Source: Seminavis robusta (Eukaryota; Bacillariophyta; Bacillariophyceae; Naviculales; Naviculaceae). Taken from it: DNA of 46,086 bases. The notes under the pieces are model-generated. The model had not been told where the DNA came from, did no database searches, and saw only the letters and a list, made by a program, of their open reading frames with translations. Position numbers and translations under genes: made by a program. Location: positions 1 to 46,086 of the forward strand of contig CAICTM010000833.1 of NCBI GenBank assembly GCA_903772945.1, read 5' to 3'. Shown here one piece after another: positions 27,146 through 38,430 of this stretch (position 1 is the first letter of the stretch; every line of letters begins with the position of its first letter).

Positions 27146-29053
27146 TCACACTTTCCCCCTTCCCAGCACAAAGGGAATGGCACAATCCATCAAGTTCAAG
27201 GTTGGTTCGAGGGACCGTCCCAATCCTTCCAACACGAGCGTACTAATGACGATACTGGCCATGGACGGGTCAATCTCGACGCCATGCACTCGGCACAAGT
27301 CCAGTACTTGTCCCAGCAAAGATCCAATCCGTACGGCACCCAGAGTCAACCCCGATTTTCGTCGATCGTGGAATTCTGCCACAATGTCTCCCACACCGGT
27401 AGCAAATGCCTCGACGCCTCCTTCGGTTTGACTGCATCGTTCGTACTTGGCTCGTTCCACCATTAATCGTCCGGCTTCGTACCCTTCATTCAGAATAACG
27501 GCCCGGAACAAATCCTTGAGGTTTCTGCGGTCGTTATCATCCAACGAGGTCACAATTCCGGCATCGAGAAAGACAATGGTTCTCTTGGTGACCGTGGTGG
27601 GTGTCGTGGCGTCGTCAGCTTCGGTTTTTCGAAACTGGTGCCACAAACGTTCCAATAGATTGTGATTGTCGGCTGCTTCCGTGGTTGTCGTTTGAATGAG
27701 TACATTTCCGGGATGAATATCCGAGTGCACAAAGTTATCTTGAAAGACCATTTTCAAAAAGGCTCGTAGGAGTGGTCCTGCCAAGTCTTTGCGTGTCTGC
27801 AAGCCCAACTCGGTGTTATCTTGCAAAAATTCGGCAATGGGCGTGGCATTCTCTACCAAATCCTCCACCAACACATTGCTCGTGACCCATCCCGGTTTGG
27901 GTTGCGGAAAGAAAATGGCGGAACTGGCTTGACCTTCTTCTTCGTCTTGTCCGTAAAAGTTTCGACGAAACTGAATGAGATTATCCCCTTCGAGTGTCAA
28001 GTCGGCTTGTCGTCGTAGATTGTCGCCAAAGTTTTGTACGGCGCGTGGCAAATTCATCATTTGAATGGGGGATCCTTCGGGTGCCCATTCGTGCAACCAC
28101 TTGGATACGGTATCCAAGAGCCAGAGATCCTTTTCAATGAGTCTGGAAAAGCCGGGATGGAGTATTTTGACGGCCACGGGAGATGATGTACTGCCATCAT
28201 GGTTATTGTTGTTGCTGTTGTTGTTCATTAAGGTGGCCTGATAGACTTGGGCGGCCGATCCACATCCAATGACGCGTTCGAGATGTAGTTTGGTATCGTA
28301 GTCGTCTCCAAATGCCTGTCGCAAGATTCGCTCGGATTCTTGGAGAGAGTGTGGATATCCCTTATCATGGAGTCTGGACAATCGATCACAGACGACTTTT
28401 GGGAAAATGTCTCGTCGAGTGGCGACCCATTGGCATAGTTTGACATAGCCTGGACCGAGGTGTTGTACGACATGCATAAAGTAGGACCATGCCAGCTCCG
28501 AGACGGCATTATTGTCGTTTTGAGTGACTTGGGATGTCAGGTAGGCTGCTGGTGAGAGTATCATCAGTGGCGACATTCGTATAGCAATTCCGGATACCCT
28601 CAGCACTACTTGAATGGCTTCCCAAAGGGAGTGAATAAAGTCGTGGCACCATTGTATTATTCTGGATAACAAGCCTTCTTCCTTGAGTGCGGCACTAAAG
28701 GCTAGTATTCTGGGTGTATTGTCGTCATCTTCTCGCGTAGAATGTGGGGCAATGACTTCCAGAAGCAGGGGGGTTCCATGATTGGAAACGAGGATTCTTA
28801 GATATCTCAGGGGTATCACTGACAGACTGGCATCATGATAATGCCTGTTAGATCTCTTGAGGCCCTGACGACGGAGTGCTGCCAAGGATATTCTTCTTGG
28901 AATTGGCGTGGTTGCATACTGCCTGCTAACGAATGTGGTGAGAGTACCTTTGCTGTTGTTGGTGCCGGATTGCCATGATACCCTGCTGCTTCTGTACCTA
29001 ACACGACGCATGTGACGAAGGGAGATCATCCTGATTCGATTCTGTTCAATCAA
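27146..29053 (-). CDS. ADCK2-like atypical kinase of the ABC1/UbiB family
   Basis: A single-exon 635-residue protein. The N-terminus is rich in Arg and Ser and poor in acids (MIEQNRIRMISLRHMRRVRY), as in a mitochondrial presequence; an alternative start is M9. A short hydrophobic part (about 150-172) precedes the kinase-like domain. The family KxGQ motif is KLCQ (205-208, Cys for Gly). The Ala-rich nucleotide loop appears as GCGSAAQVY (263-271), VAVKI holds the ATP-site lysine (K296), and HSDIHPGNVL and FLDAGI correspond to the catalytic and metal-binding loops. Family members support coenzyme Q synthesis or mitochondrial lipid metabolism. The CQW...R-x-D-I-F-P and G-x-A-A-Q-V-Y patterns fit the ADCK2 branch best, from memory. 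It shares a 301-base divergent spacer with the helicase gene. Confidence 0.85.
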   Translation of the reverse strand: MIEQNRIRMISLRHMRRVRYRSSRVSWQSGTNNSKGTLTTFVSRQYATTPIPRRISLAALRRQGLKRSNRHYHDASLSVIPLRYLRILVSNHGTPLLLEVIAPHSTREDDDNTPRILAFSAALKEEGLLSRIIQWCHDFIHSLWEAIQVVLRVSGIAIRMSPLMILSPAAYLTSQVTQNDNNAVSELAWSYFMHVVQHLGPGYVKLCQWVATRRDIFPKVVCDRLSRLHDKGYPHSLQESERILRQAFGDDYDTKLHLERVIGCGSAAQVYQATLMNNNSNNNNHDGSTSSPVAVKILHPGFSRLIEKDLWLLDTVSKWLHEWAPEGSPIQMMNLPRAVQNFGDNLRRQADLTLEGDNLIQFRRNFYGQDEEEGQASSAIFFPQPKPGWVTSNVLVEDLVENATPIAEFLQDNTELGLQTRKDLAGPLLRAFLKMVFQDNFVHSDIHPGNVLIQTTTTEAADNHNLLERLWHQFRKTEADDATTPTTVTKRTIVFLDAGIVTSLDDNDRRNLKDLFRAVILNEGYEAGRLMVERAKYERCSQTEGGVEAFATGVGDIVAEFHDRRKSGLTLGAVRIGSLLGQVLDLCRVHGVEIDPSMASIVISTLVLEGLGRSLEPTLNLMDCAIPFVLGRGKV

Positions 29054-29354
29054 TCAATGCTCTCTCTTGTGGCCTGGACTTCTCTTCTGGCACAACAATG
29101 AGAAGAAGGTTGAGTAATTACTGTGAAGGGCAGGAGTCGAGTCCAAGAAGTGCCGATGATGATGCTTGGTGAACTGTTCTTGGAAAATGACGCTGAAGGG
29201 TTTGAATCCCGTTTCTCACTCCTCCCACGAATGGAGCTCAGCCACCGAAACGAAAACCCTTTGCTGGATCTCAAGTCCTTCACCTTTCACCTTCGGCTCT
29301 CCACCTCCATTCTTCTCCTTTCCCAGCTCTAAAAAATAAAACGAGACGACGACC
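29054..29354. promoter_or_regulatory. divergent promoter region of the ADCK2-like and Prp43-like genes
   Basis: Only 301 bases separate the two ATG codons, so the core promoters must lie close together or overlap. There is no obvious TATA box. Confidence 0.5.
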
Positions 29355-31721
<2,367 letters not shown>

Positions 31722-32070
31722 ATCTAGTACGAGCAGCTTCGATTTTAATGAATCAAACGCGTGCCACACTTTCTGGTACACGTCTACGAGAGGTCCTGTA
31801 GAAGTGAACAGAGAAGCTCGGTGCGCGTTTGAATCAGTAGAAGCGAAGCTGCCTGTAGTGACTGATGCTTTGATGTATTATTAGTGCCGGCTGGAAGGTG
31901 GAGGGACAGCTGCTCTGCAACTTTCTGCATTATTATGTCACATCAATACAGTACCGGTACCGGTAGTATCAGCTGTATCCTGTCTTTGAAACTGTTTCTC
32001 TTGCTGCACTAGTGGGAATCAACGTTATAACTTAGTAATTACATTTCCCCGAAGGGGTGATGTTCTAAAA
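31722..32070. other. spacer between convergent genes
   Basis: Holds a TACCGGTACCGGTA motif (about 31951-31966) and most of the third tiny hairpin element (32026-32080). Confidence 0.4.
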
Positions 32071-32080
32071 CTAGATTTTG
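32026..32080 (+). mobile_element. tiny hairpin element, copy 3, with 6-base direct repeats
   Basis: The plus strand reads TATAACTTAGTAATTACA, TTTCCCCGAAGGGGTGA, TGTTCTAAAACTAGATTTTG. It is more diverged than the other two copies, but the central hairpin is kept with a different sequence (CCCC-GAA-GGGG). CAACGT flanks it at 32020-32025 and 32081-32086. It overlaps the last codons of the uncertain gene model at 32071-32666. Confidence 0.5.
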
Positions 32081-32666
32081 CAACGTGTGTGAATCCTCTT
32101 TCTCCTAGGGATGTCCTTTATCTGTTGGATTGTTGATGAAGGCAAAATGGAGATGTGAATCTGAATCCTGACATGCAGCGTTTGTGAGCTTTTGTGGACC
32201 AACATGGATACTTTGTTGTTGTGTCTGAGTAGTTGTGGTGTTAGGTGGTGGAGGTGCTGGTGGCCCGCGTATGATCCATCTTTCCATGAGTGAGCGTTCG
32301 TAGCTCTGATCGTTGCTTTCATGGTTGGATCTGGTCCCATGGTTGTTTGTGTGTTGGCGAGTACTCCAAGCAGGAGTGACTCAAGCCCCTGTTGGAATAA
32401 AGATTCTGTCTTCGGGTCGAAGGCTAGCGTACCGGTAGCCCTCTGTCCAACGCAACCTGATAGAACCAGTCTACAAAGGGTTCCTGGAAATTCTGCAAGT
32501 AACGATTGTGCAAGTTGTTCCAGTGAAATCGCCTTTGCACTGCGATCGACCGGCCCAGCGCCAATGGCGGCGCTAGGCTGCTGGTGTCATTGTTGGCTTC
32601 CAACCCGGTAGCATTGTCAGCAGCAGCAGGTCCAGCTTTGTGCTTCTTCAACGGCGGTGGTGGCAT
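32071..32666 (-). CDS. hypothetical protein, exon structure uncertain
   Basis: The first exon starts at 32666 and reads MPPPPLKKHKAGPAA, a low-complexity region, then RRFHWNNLHNRYLQNFQEPFVDWFYQVALDRGLP, which looks like a genuine folded part. The frame then meets a stop at 32424. A GT at the GLP codon and an AG 44 bases on would splice it to G-L-E-S-L-L-L-G-V-L-A and a His/Gln/Ser-rich end stopping at 32071. A second frame over the same bases (ERSLMERWIIRG, then a PPAPPPP run) also looks coding, so the downstream part cannot be settled. I do not recognise the family. Confidence 0.35.
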
Positions 32667-33117
32667 GATGTCTCCTTGAAAATCTTAGATATACGGTTTG
32701 GTTGGTTGTAACTTGCGAAAGGATACCGTACTGTACCGTAGGATAGGGAGAGCTTTGATATTACCGGTATGCATTACAGTAGGTGGTCGCGTCCAAAGAC
32801 CAATCTAGCTACTAGTTCTGTAGCAATGATCTCTCACACTTCTCACTTTGCTTGCTCGTCAAGTTTTTCCACGTTCCACGCTCCGCAAAGAGAAAGTGCG
32901 CGCCCCACGATAGATATCAAGTTGTGCGTCATCGTCATCACAAAGTTGAAGTTTCGCGGCTCGGCATCATTTCCTTTCACTTCCACGAGACTGTTTGCGG
33001 TTGCGGATCCAAGGAAGCCAATAAGCGGAAAAGACCCACTCCAATCTACAGGACCCAAGGTTGCCCCATAGTTGATTGGATAGATAGGAAGTCAGAAGAC
33101 TGTTACTTATTTTAAAA
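32667..33117. promoter_or_regulatory. divergent spacer upstream of protoporphyrinogen oxidase
   Basis: It separates the hypothetical gene (-) from the plastid enzyme gene (+). It contains TACCGGTA and GTACTGTACCGTA motifs near 32735-32770. Nothing coding is supported. Confidence 0.4.
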
Positions 33118-34977
33118 ATGGTATACATCTCGTCCCTTATTCCCCTGACATTGGCGTTGACGGCCTCGTCCGTCAGTGCCTTTCTTTCGCCCAAAATATC
33201 GGTGGCTTCACCGACAATTGCTACCGGTAGCAGAACAAGTGTTCTGAAGGCGTCACCCGAAGATAATGCTAGCAGCAATAGTGAAGAGCCCTTGGACTGT
33301 TTGGTGATTGGCGGTGGAATTTCTGGTTCTACCTTGGCCCACAATCTACATGCCAACCATGATTTGAACATTGTGTTGGCCGAGGCTCGAGACTATTTGG
33401 GCGGCAACGTGATTTCTCACGAGACAGACGATGGATTCATCTGGGAGGAAGGACCCAACTCGTTTGCCACACAACCTTCCATTGTGCGGATAGCCTACGA
33501 ATTGGGAATTGACGATCAACTCGTCTTTGCCGATGAAGCCTTGCCTCCTTGGGTCAATCACAATGGCAAACTACATCCTCTTCCCAAGGGTCAAGGTGGC
33601 AAGGGACCCAAGGGACAGCTAGAACTCGTCTTTGGTCCCAACGGGGTCCTCAAGTTTGCTCTCGTGGGAGATCTACTCAGTTGGCCAGGACGCATCCGGG
33701 CCGGGATTGGTGCCTTTTTGGGACATGCTCCACCTCCCGAAGGCAAGGAAGAAACCATTCGAGAATGGGTCGAACGTATCCTGGGAGAAGAAGTGTTTTT
33801 GAGGTGCATTGATCCCTTTGTATCGGGAGTATATGCCGGAAATCCAGAAACACTGAGTATGACCGCTGCCCTACCCAAAATTGCACGCATCGAAAAGATC
33901 TCGTATAGCATTGGCTGGAACAAATGGGGTGCCATCTTTTATGGTGGTTTGAAGCGACAAGTCGAACTCACCAAGGAACGCAAAGCCGATCCACCCGCTC
34001 CGGAGTGGCCCGAGTTCGAATACGGCAATCCAGGATCCTTCAAGAAGGGTCTTTCCACTTTGCCCAATGCCATTAAAAAGGAGCTAGGAGACGTTGTGAA
34101 ACTGCAGTGGAAACTCACCAAACTCGAAAAGAACAGCGAGACTGGTGATTACAAGGCGACATTTGATACTCCCGATGGAGAAAAAACAATCGCGGCCAAG
34201 ACAGTGGTCTCCACAGCTCCAGCGCATTCCTTGAGGAATGTCCTGGATCCCGTCCTTCCAGGGGCTGCTTGTCTCTTTGACAAAGTTCGAGAGGAAATTG
34301 ATCGAGTGGGAATCTACCATCCTCCCGTCTGCGCCGCGACAGTAGCCTACCCCAAGAGCTCCTTCAAGGATGTGGAACTGCCCAATGGCTTTGGAAATCT
34401 GCAGGATCTACCTGGCTTTGGAAGTTTGAATCCACGTACCGAAGGCGTTCGAACCTTGGGTACTCTGTGGAGTTCGTCCCTCTTCCCTGGACGTGCCCCC
34501 AAGGACTACAACTTGCTGTTGAACTACATTGGTGGCTCTCGCGACACGGCCTTGGCCGATTTGTCCGATGAAGAAATCATTGCCGAAGTTGACAAGGGAT
34601 GTCGTCAAGTGTTGCTCAAACCAGATGCTCCGAAACCCAAAGTGCTGGGCCTCAAAATTTGGCCCACGGCCATTCCTCAATACGAACTAGGACATTCGGA
34701 TATCATTCAGGAATTGGAGGCAGCGGAAAAGAAACAACCTGGCTTGTGGGTTTGCGGCAACTACCGCACAGGAGTGGCCTTTCCAGATTGCGTGACATTC
34801 GGATATGAACAAGCCAAGAAGGTCAAATCCTTTTTGGATGGCGACACGGAGGAAACAGATGATGATGCTAGTAGTATAGAAGAACCTCAAACGACGGGCA
34901 AGAGTGAGCCCATGAAGCAACCATTCTTTGCGACGGCGAAGGCCGAAGTTGAGGAGAAGAAACTGGTTAATGTGTAA
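33118..34977 (+). CDS. PPOX: protoporphyrinogen IX oxidase, plastid-targeted
   Basis: A single-exon 619-residue protein. Residues 1-21 are a signal peptide ending S-V-S-A with Phe next (V-S-A-F-L-S-P), the signature of a bipartite plastid presequence in algae with complex plastids; a Ser/Thr-rich transit region follows to about 50. The FAD-binding motif is C-L-V-I-G-G-G-I-S-G (GGGISG, 65-70), then the E-A-R/D-Y-L-G-G-N-V and G-F-I-W-E-E-G-P-N-S-F blocks typical of this enzyme, and the C-terminal L-W-V-C-G-N-Y-R-T-G-V-A-F-P-D-C-V block of the flavin fold. The enzyme oxidises protoporphyrinogen IX to protoporphyrin IX, the last step shared by heme and chlorophyll synthesis. A Glu/Asp/Thr-rich tail (about 575-619) extends past the conserved domain. 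Confidence 0.93.
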   Translation: MVYISSLIPLTLALTASSVSAFLSPKISVASPTIATGSRTSVLKASPEDNASSNSEEPLDCLVIGGGISGSTLAHNLHANHDLNIVLAEARDYLGGNVISHETDDGFIWEEGPNSFATQPSIVRIAYELGIDDQLVFADEALPPWVNHNGKLHPLPKGQGGKGPKGQLELVFGPNGVLKFALVGDLLSWPGRIRAGIGAFLGHAPPPEGKEETIREWVERILGEEVFLRCIDPFVSGVYAGNPETLSMTAALPKIARIEKISYSIGWNKWGAIFYGGLKRQVELTKERKADPPAPEWPEFEYGNPGSFKKGLSTLPNAIKKELGDVVKLQWKLTKLEKNSETGDYKATFDTPDGEKTIAAKTVVSTAPAHSLRNVLDPVLPGAACLFDKVREEIDRVGIYHPPVCAATVAYPKSSFKDVELPNGFGNLQDLPGFGSLNPRTEGVRTLGTLWSSSLFPGRAPKDYNLLLNYIGGSRDTALADLSDEEIIAEVDKGCRQVLLKPDAPKPKVLGLKIWPTAIPQYELGHSDIIQELEAAEKKQPGLWVCGNYRTGVAFPDCVTFGYEQAKKVKSFLDGDTEETDDDASSIEEPQTTGKSEPMKQPFFATAKAEVEEKKLVNV

Positions 34978-35215
34978 ACAGTAAAACAGTGGATTTGCTA
35001 CGAAAGGTTTGCATACTAATATGGCGTGCACCCTATAATTCTATGGTGTGGCATTGGCAGCCGCTAGTAGGCCAGCACTGACGCTGACGGGGTTGTGTCT
35101 CTGCCAAATTGACCTGCTTTGAACATTTCTTCGCCACACTTCGTGCTTTCCGGTCAGAACATGCATCTAATGAAGCCATTCGAATGATTGTATGGCCATC
35201 CTTTTAGTTAGTTCT
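34978..35215. other. spacer between convergent genes
   Basis: 3' ends of protoporphyrinogen oxidase (+) and the hydrolase (-). Nothing else seen. Confidence 0.35.
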
Positions 35216-36112
35216 TTAACTGTGTTCCTTCATCCACTGCAGGATATCCCCCTGAATCTGATCCACCAATGGTTTGGGTTCACACAAGAGTCCATGCAAT
35301 GCCGGATACCGTTTCATGGTTTTATCCTTGGCGGGCGCTTGTTCCATGAGCTGGACGGCTCCTTCATTTTTGACGACGACATCTTCATCTCCCACCAGGA
35401 CCAGGAATGGGATTTGGATGTTTGTGAATTGTGCTTGAACATGTGCGGCCATTTGAACGCAACTGGATGCCGAACCAACCCTCATTTTCCCACTAATGCT
35501 AAAGGCATCGTCGTCGCATTCTTTTCGTTTTTCGGGGTCGCGATAAGACGTTGCCGAGTCGGTGGAATTGCTGGGAATGACGGCCAAGGTTCCCACACCG
35601 GGTAACACTGCCAAACAGGAGAGCAAGTATCGTTCGGGAGTACTCACACTGAGCATGAGCATGGGTGCCAAGAGGACCACTCCTGTCACTGCCGCGTCCG
35701 ATGTCGTCACTATTTTTTGCGCCACGGCCAAGGAAATGGTGCCACCCATGGAAGAACCCACGAAAAACAATTTCTTGGATTTGGTCTTTTCCAAGTGCTC
35801 TTTTTGGACGTGGTTGGCAATTTCCACTCCAATGTCAATCAGACCTTGGGCACTGGGAATGTACCCTCGAAGTCCATCCGATTGACCATGACCCGGGAGA
35901 TCTGGAGCCACCACCACATAGTTGGACTGAGACAACAATTCCGCCGCGTACTTGACCGTGGGGTACATTCCGTGGGCGGCAAAACCATGAAAGATTAAGA
36001 CCAAGCCTTGGGCTTCTTTGGCTCCTCCATTCCATGTGTGCAAATGCACCTTGGTGCCTTGAATGGTGATACCAGAGGCCGTTGCTGATGTAGGGTCGGT
36101 CGACATGGTCAA
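35216..36112 (-). CDS. alpha/beta hydrolase, monoacylglycerol-lipase-like
   Basis: A single-exon 298-residue protein. Hydrolase fold blocks: L-V-L-I-F-H-G-F-A-A-H-G (oxyanion region, 38-48), A-P-D-L-P-G-H-G-Q-S-D-G-L-R-G-Y (69-84), nucleophile elbow G-S-S-M-G with Ser121, acid D244 in V-G-D-E-D-V-V-V, and H273 in A-L-H-G-L-L-C-E-P. The G-H-G-x-S-x-G-x-R-G-Y block and the HGLLCEP histidine context are typical of the monoglyceride lipase/lysophospholipase group. It probably releases fatty acids from monoacylglycerols or lysolipids. No signal peptide; probably cytosolic. The second Met (M3) is an equally plausible start. Confidence 0.85.
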   Translation of the reverse strand: MTMSTDPTSATASGITIQGTKVHLHTWNGGAKEAQGLVLIFHGFAAHGMYPTVKYAAELLSQSNYVVVAPDLPGHGQSDGLRGYIPSAQGLIDIGVEIANHVQKEHLEKTKSKKLFFVGSSMGGTISLAVAQKIVTTSDAAVTGVVLLAPMLMLSVSTPERYLLSCLAVLPGVGTLAVIPSNSTDSATSYRDPEKRKECDDDAFSISGKMRVGSASSCVQMAAHVQAQFTNIQIPFLVLVGDEDVVVKNEGAVQLMEQAPAKDKTMKRYPALHGLLCEPKPLVDQIQGDILQWMKEHS

Positions 36113-36604
36113 TCAATCAAGGGACGATGATCTTTTCTGAGCTTTGGTCAGCTTTGAGCTTTAGAGGGCGGAGAGACCGGAAGCAAAAACAGCGAGCTCA
36201 GGCACCCGTGAATGGATCTTTTTGTCAGTCACGAGAGCAACAGGTACAACCCAAAACCAAGGACGCGCGGGAACACAAGAAAACAGGGAACACGTATGCA
36301 TATAAATAATTTTTGAATAGAATCAATTTTGGCTGACCACTTGTCTACTGTGCTGCTGGTACCGGGTGCCATAAACTGATAACATGGGGGCAGAGACATT
36401 TGACCCAACCAGCCAGGGAAATATTAATAAAACTCAACATATGAAGTTTAAGGGAATGGGTCGCCTCGTGATGGACCCATCCTCGTTGCTGCCATCATCA
36501 GCACTGCTACTAGCTCTGCTACAACCATTGTCTATATTAACAGTACCCGAATCAAAAAAATGCCAGACTCAAATGCAGTTCCTATAATCTAAAGTGTGGC
36601 TTCA
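36113..36604. other. hydrolase promoter side, last stretch before the retroelement region
   Basis: No supported gene. Short frames near 36127 and 36384 show no recognisable features. Confidence 0.35.
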
Positions 36605-36914
36605 GAAAACAGCTGCAAGTTATATGTTTTTTTAACAATGATTCATTAATTATTGGCAATAAAACGAATTAAAATAGTAAAAATAACAAAATAAACAACA
36701 TATATAAAATGAATAGATTATAACAATACAGCTAATTTATATAATATCAAAATATTTTTCTGTTATAAACGCAAGTTTTTCTAGAAACTAATATTATTCA
36801 GAAATATTAAAATACATCTAAAAAAGAATAATTAATTTAATTTTGCTCAATTTTAAATATTTTTAAATGAGAAAAACAAAATCATTTAATGTTCTATTAA
36901 AATCGTTCATAAAA
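36605..36914. other. A/T-rich island
   Basis: About 300 bases with very few G or C, made of irregular A and T runs, stopping abruptly at the minisatellite that follows. All six frames are full of stops. The composition is unlike any other part of the window. It could be an organelle-derived insert, a degenerate element end or a low-GC chromosome feature. Confidence 0.6.
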
Positions 36915-36986
36915 GTCGTGCAAAAATGTCGTGCAAAAATGTCGTGCAAAAATGTCGTGCAAAAATGTCGTGCAAAAATGTCGTGC
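36915..36986. repeat. 13-base minisatellite, five perfect copies plus a partial
   Basis: GTCGTGCAAAAAT is repeated head to tail at 36915, 36928, 36941, 36954 and 36967, followed by GTCGTGC. All five units are identical, so the array is young or kept homogeneous. Confidence 0.9.
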
Positions 36987-37307
36987 TGGTGAGACGCGTC
37001 ACACGAGCGCAGACAAGCTGCGCTCGCCCAGAGCAGCTAGGCACGACTAGTAGAGGATTAGGTGAGTGGAGAGACTCGGCCATTTACTGAGCCGACCGTC
37101 TCCAGTCCCCGGGGTACCATTCGGGACTGGGGAGTCCCGGATGGATCCCACACGGCGGAAGGGAGTCCCGGGAATGTGATGTTCCACAGGACAGCCTTCA
37201 GTCGTGCAACCCAAAAGCCAAAGGCAGAACAGGGAGGGAGCATAGCGGGGTGGGAAAAGTTGCCCCCTGTCGCAAGGACAGGGGGGGGGGGCGAGGACTA
37301 AGGTAGG
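36987..37307. other. G/C-rich terminal region with nested inverted repeats, next to the DIRS-like relic
   Basis: CGAGCGCAG / CTGCGCTCG (37004-37012 and 37018-37026) makes a perfect nine-pair hairpin. GGGAGTCCCGG occurs twice (about 37129 and 37161), and CCAGTCCC pairs with GGGACTGG between about 37100 and 37137. CCCCCTGTC / GACAGGGGG forms a hairpin just before a G run near 37280. Such complementary ends are expected of DIRS-type retroelements, but I cannot show that these are its termini. Confidence 0.45.
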
Positions 37308-38430
37308 TTAGTTCTCGTAGAGTTCTTCGTGGAGAAGAATCTCATTGAAGTGTTGGGGCGCTTGCGCCGGGAGGAGGTGGCGATCGTAGGTGCCTCCCGG
37401 GAAGTTGTACGCCCCATGTTCCAACATCTGTTGGAAGTAGTGGTGGGTGGCGGCAGCGGCTTGGATGTGCAGGTAGCGGAGTATGGCATCGGACTTCCAG
37501 CGGCCGAGAAGGCGGATGGCATCCGAGTCAACATGTGCGCAGAGAAGGGCTGTGGCACCACCAGGACGGAGGGAGCGGGCAGAGACCTTATCAGGGTTGA
37601 TGCCGGTGTCGTGGGAGATGAGGGCCTCAGCGTGGCGGAGGACGTTGGTGATGAACTGGGGCTTCACAGGATACCACCGGTTGCGGGCCTCATTGAAGTG
37701 GTTAAAGAGGGGAGTATCGGCATCGGCGCCGTTGGTACGGAGATGGTAGACCACACGCGCGAGAGACTTCACCGGGCAGAGCCACGGATCAGAGGTCGGG
37801 CGGTGGCCCACGGATTCGCCACGGACAGCATTCTTTTGGTCAGTGAATGTAAACGTGGCGCCGGTGAGGCGCGCGTGGTTCTTCACGTCATTCAAAGAGA
37901 TGGTGTCTCCGCGGACTTGGAGGCCGCCACGGACAGTAAAGAAGACATCACAGAGGTGAAAGGCTTGGCTCCGGGATTCAGGGTTCCCGGTGTCCAGGTA
38001 CTCCGCAGAGCGCAGAAGCCAGAAGAAGGCCAGGATGCAGAGGTCTCGGACGTGGCGGTTGAGGGTTCCCCAGGTGGCGGCGGCGTAGTCCAGGGCGTCG
38101 AGCATAGCTCGGAGGATGGAGAGGTTGACGGGGTAGGCTCGGTCAGGGGGGCCATCCTCATCCGAAAGCAGCGAGTATTGGATGGTTGTGGTCGGATCCT
38201 GCTTTGAGCTTTCTGGGATCAGGGTGACTCAGGTCGGTGATCCCCTTCCCGACGGCGAGAAGGGCCTTGTCCACTGAGTAAGCTCGGACATTGTTAGACT
38301 GGCGGTAATGGTTTCCGAAGACGAGGAGGTAGCAGGCTTGGATTTCTTGGTCAGGGATATCGCAGAGGGATGGGTTGATGCCGAGGCCCGCGCAGAAGTC
38401 ACACCATCGTCCAAAGGTTCGGTCGCGGGC
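37308..38430 (-). pseudogene. tyrosine recombinase of a DIRS-like retroelement, frameshifted
   Basis: The catalytic part (37308-38105) contains F-W-L-L-R-S-A-E-Y-L with the first Arg, then S-A-R-S-L-R-P-G-G-A-T-A-L and L-G-R-W-K-S-D-A-I-L-R-Y-L with the second Arg, Trp and probable nucleophilic Tyr. This is the pattern of eukaryotic DIRS/Crypton tyrosine recombinases. The N-terminal part continues upstream (38160-38430) in a different frame, reading F-C-A-G-L-G-I-N-P and a V-D-K-A-L-L-A-V-G-K-G-I block, and stops there, so at least one frameshift separates the two. Family known; the copy is inactive. Confidence 0.7.
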
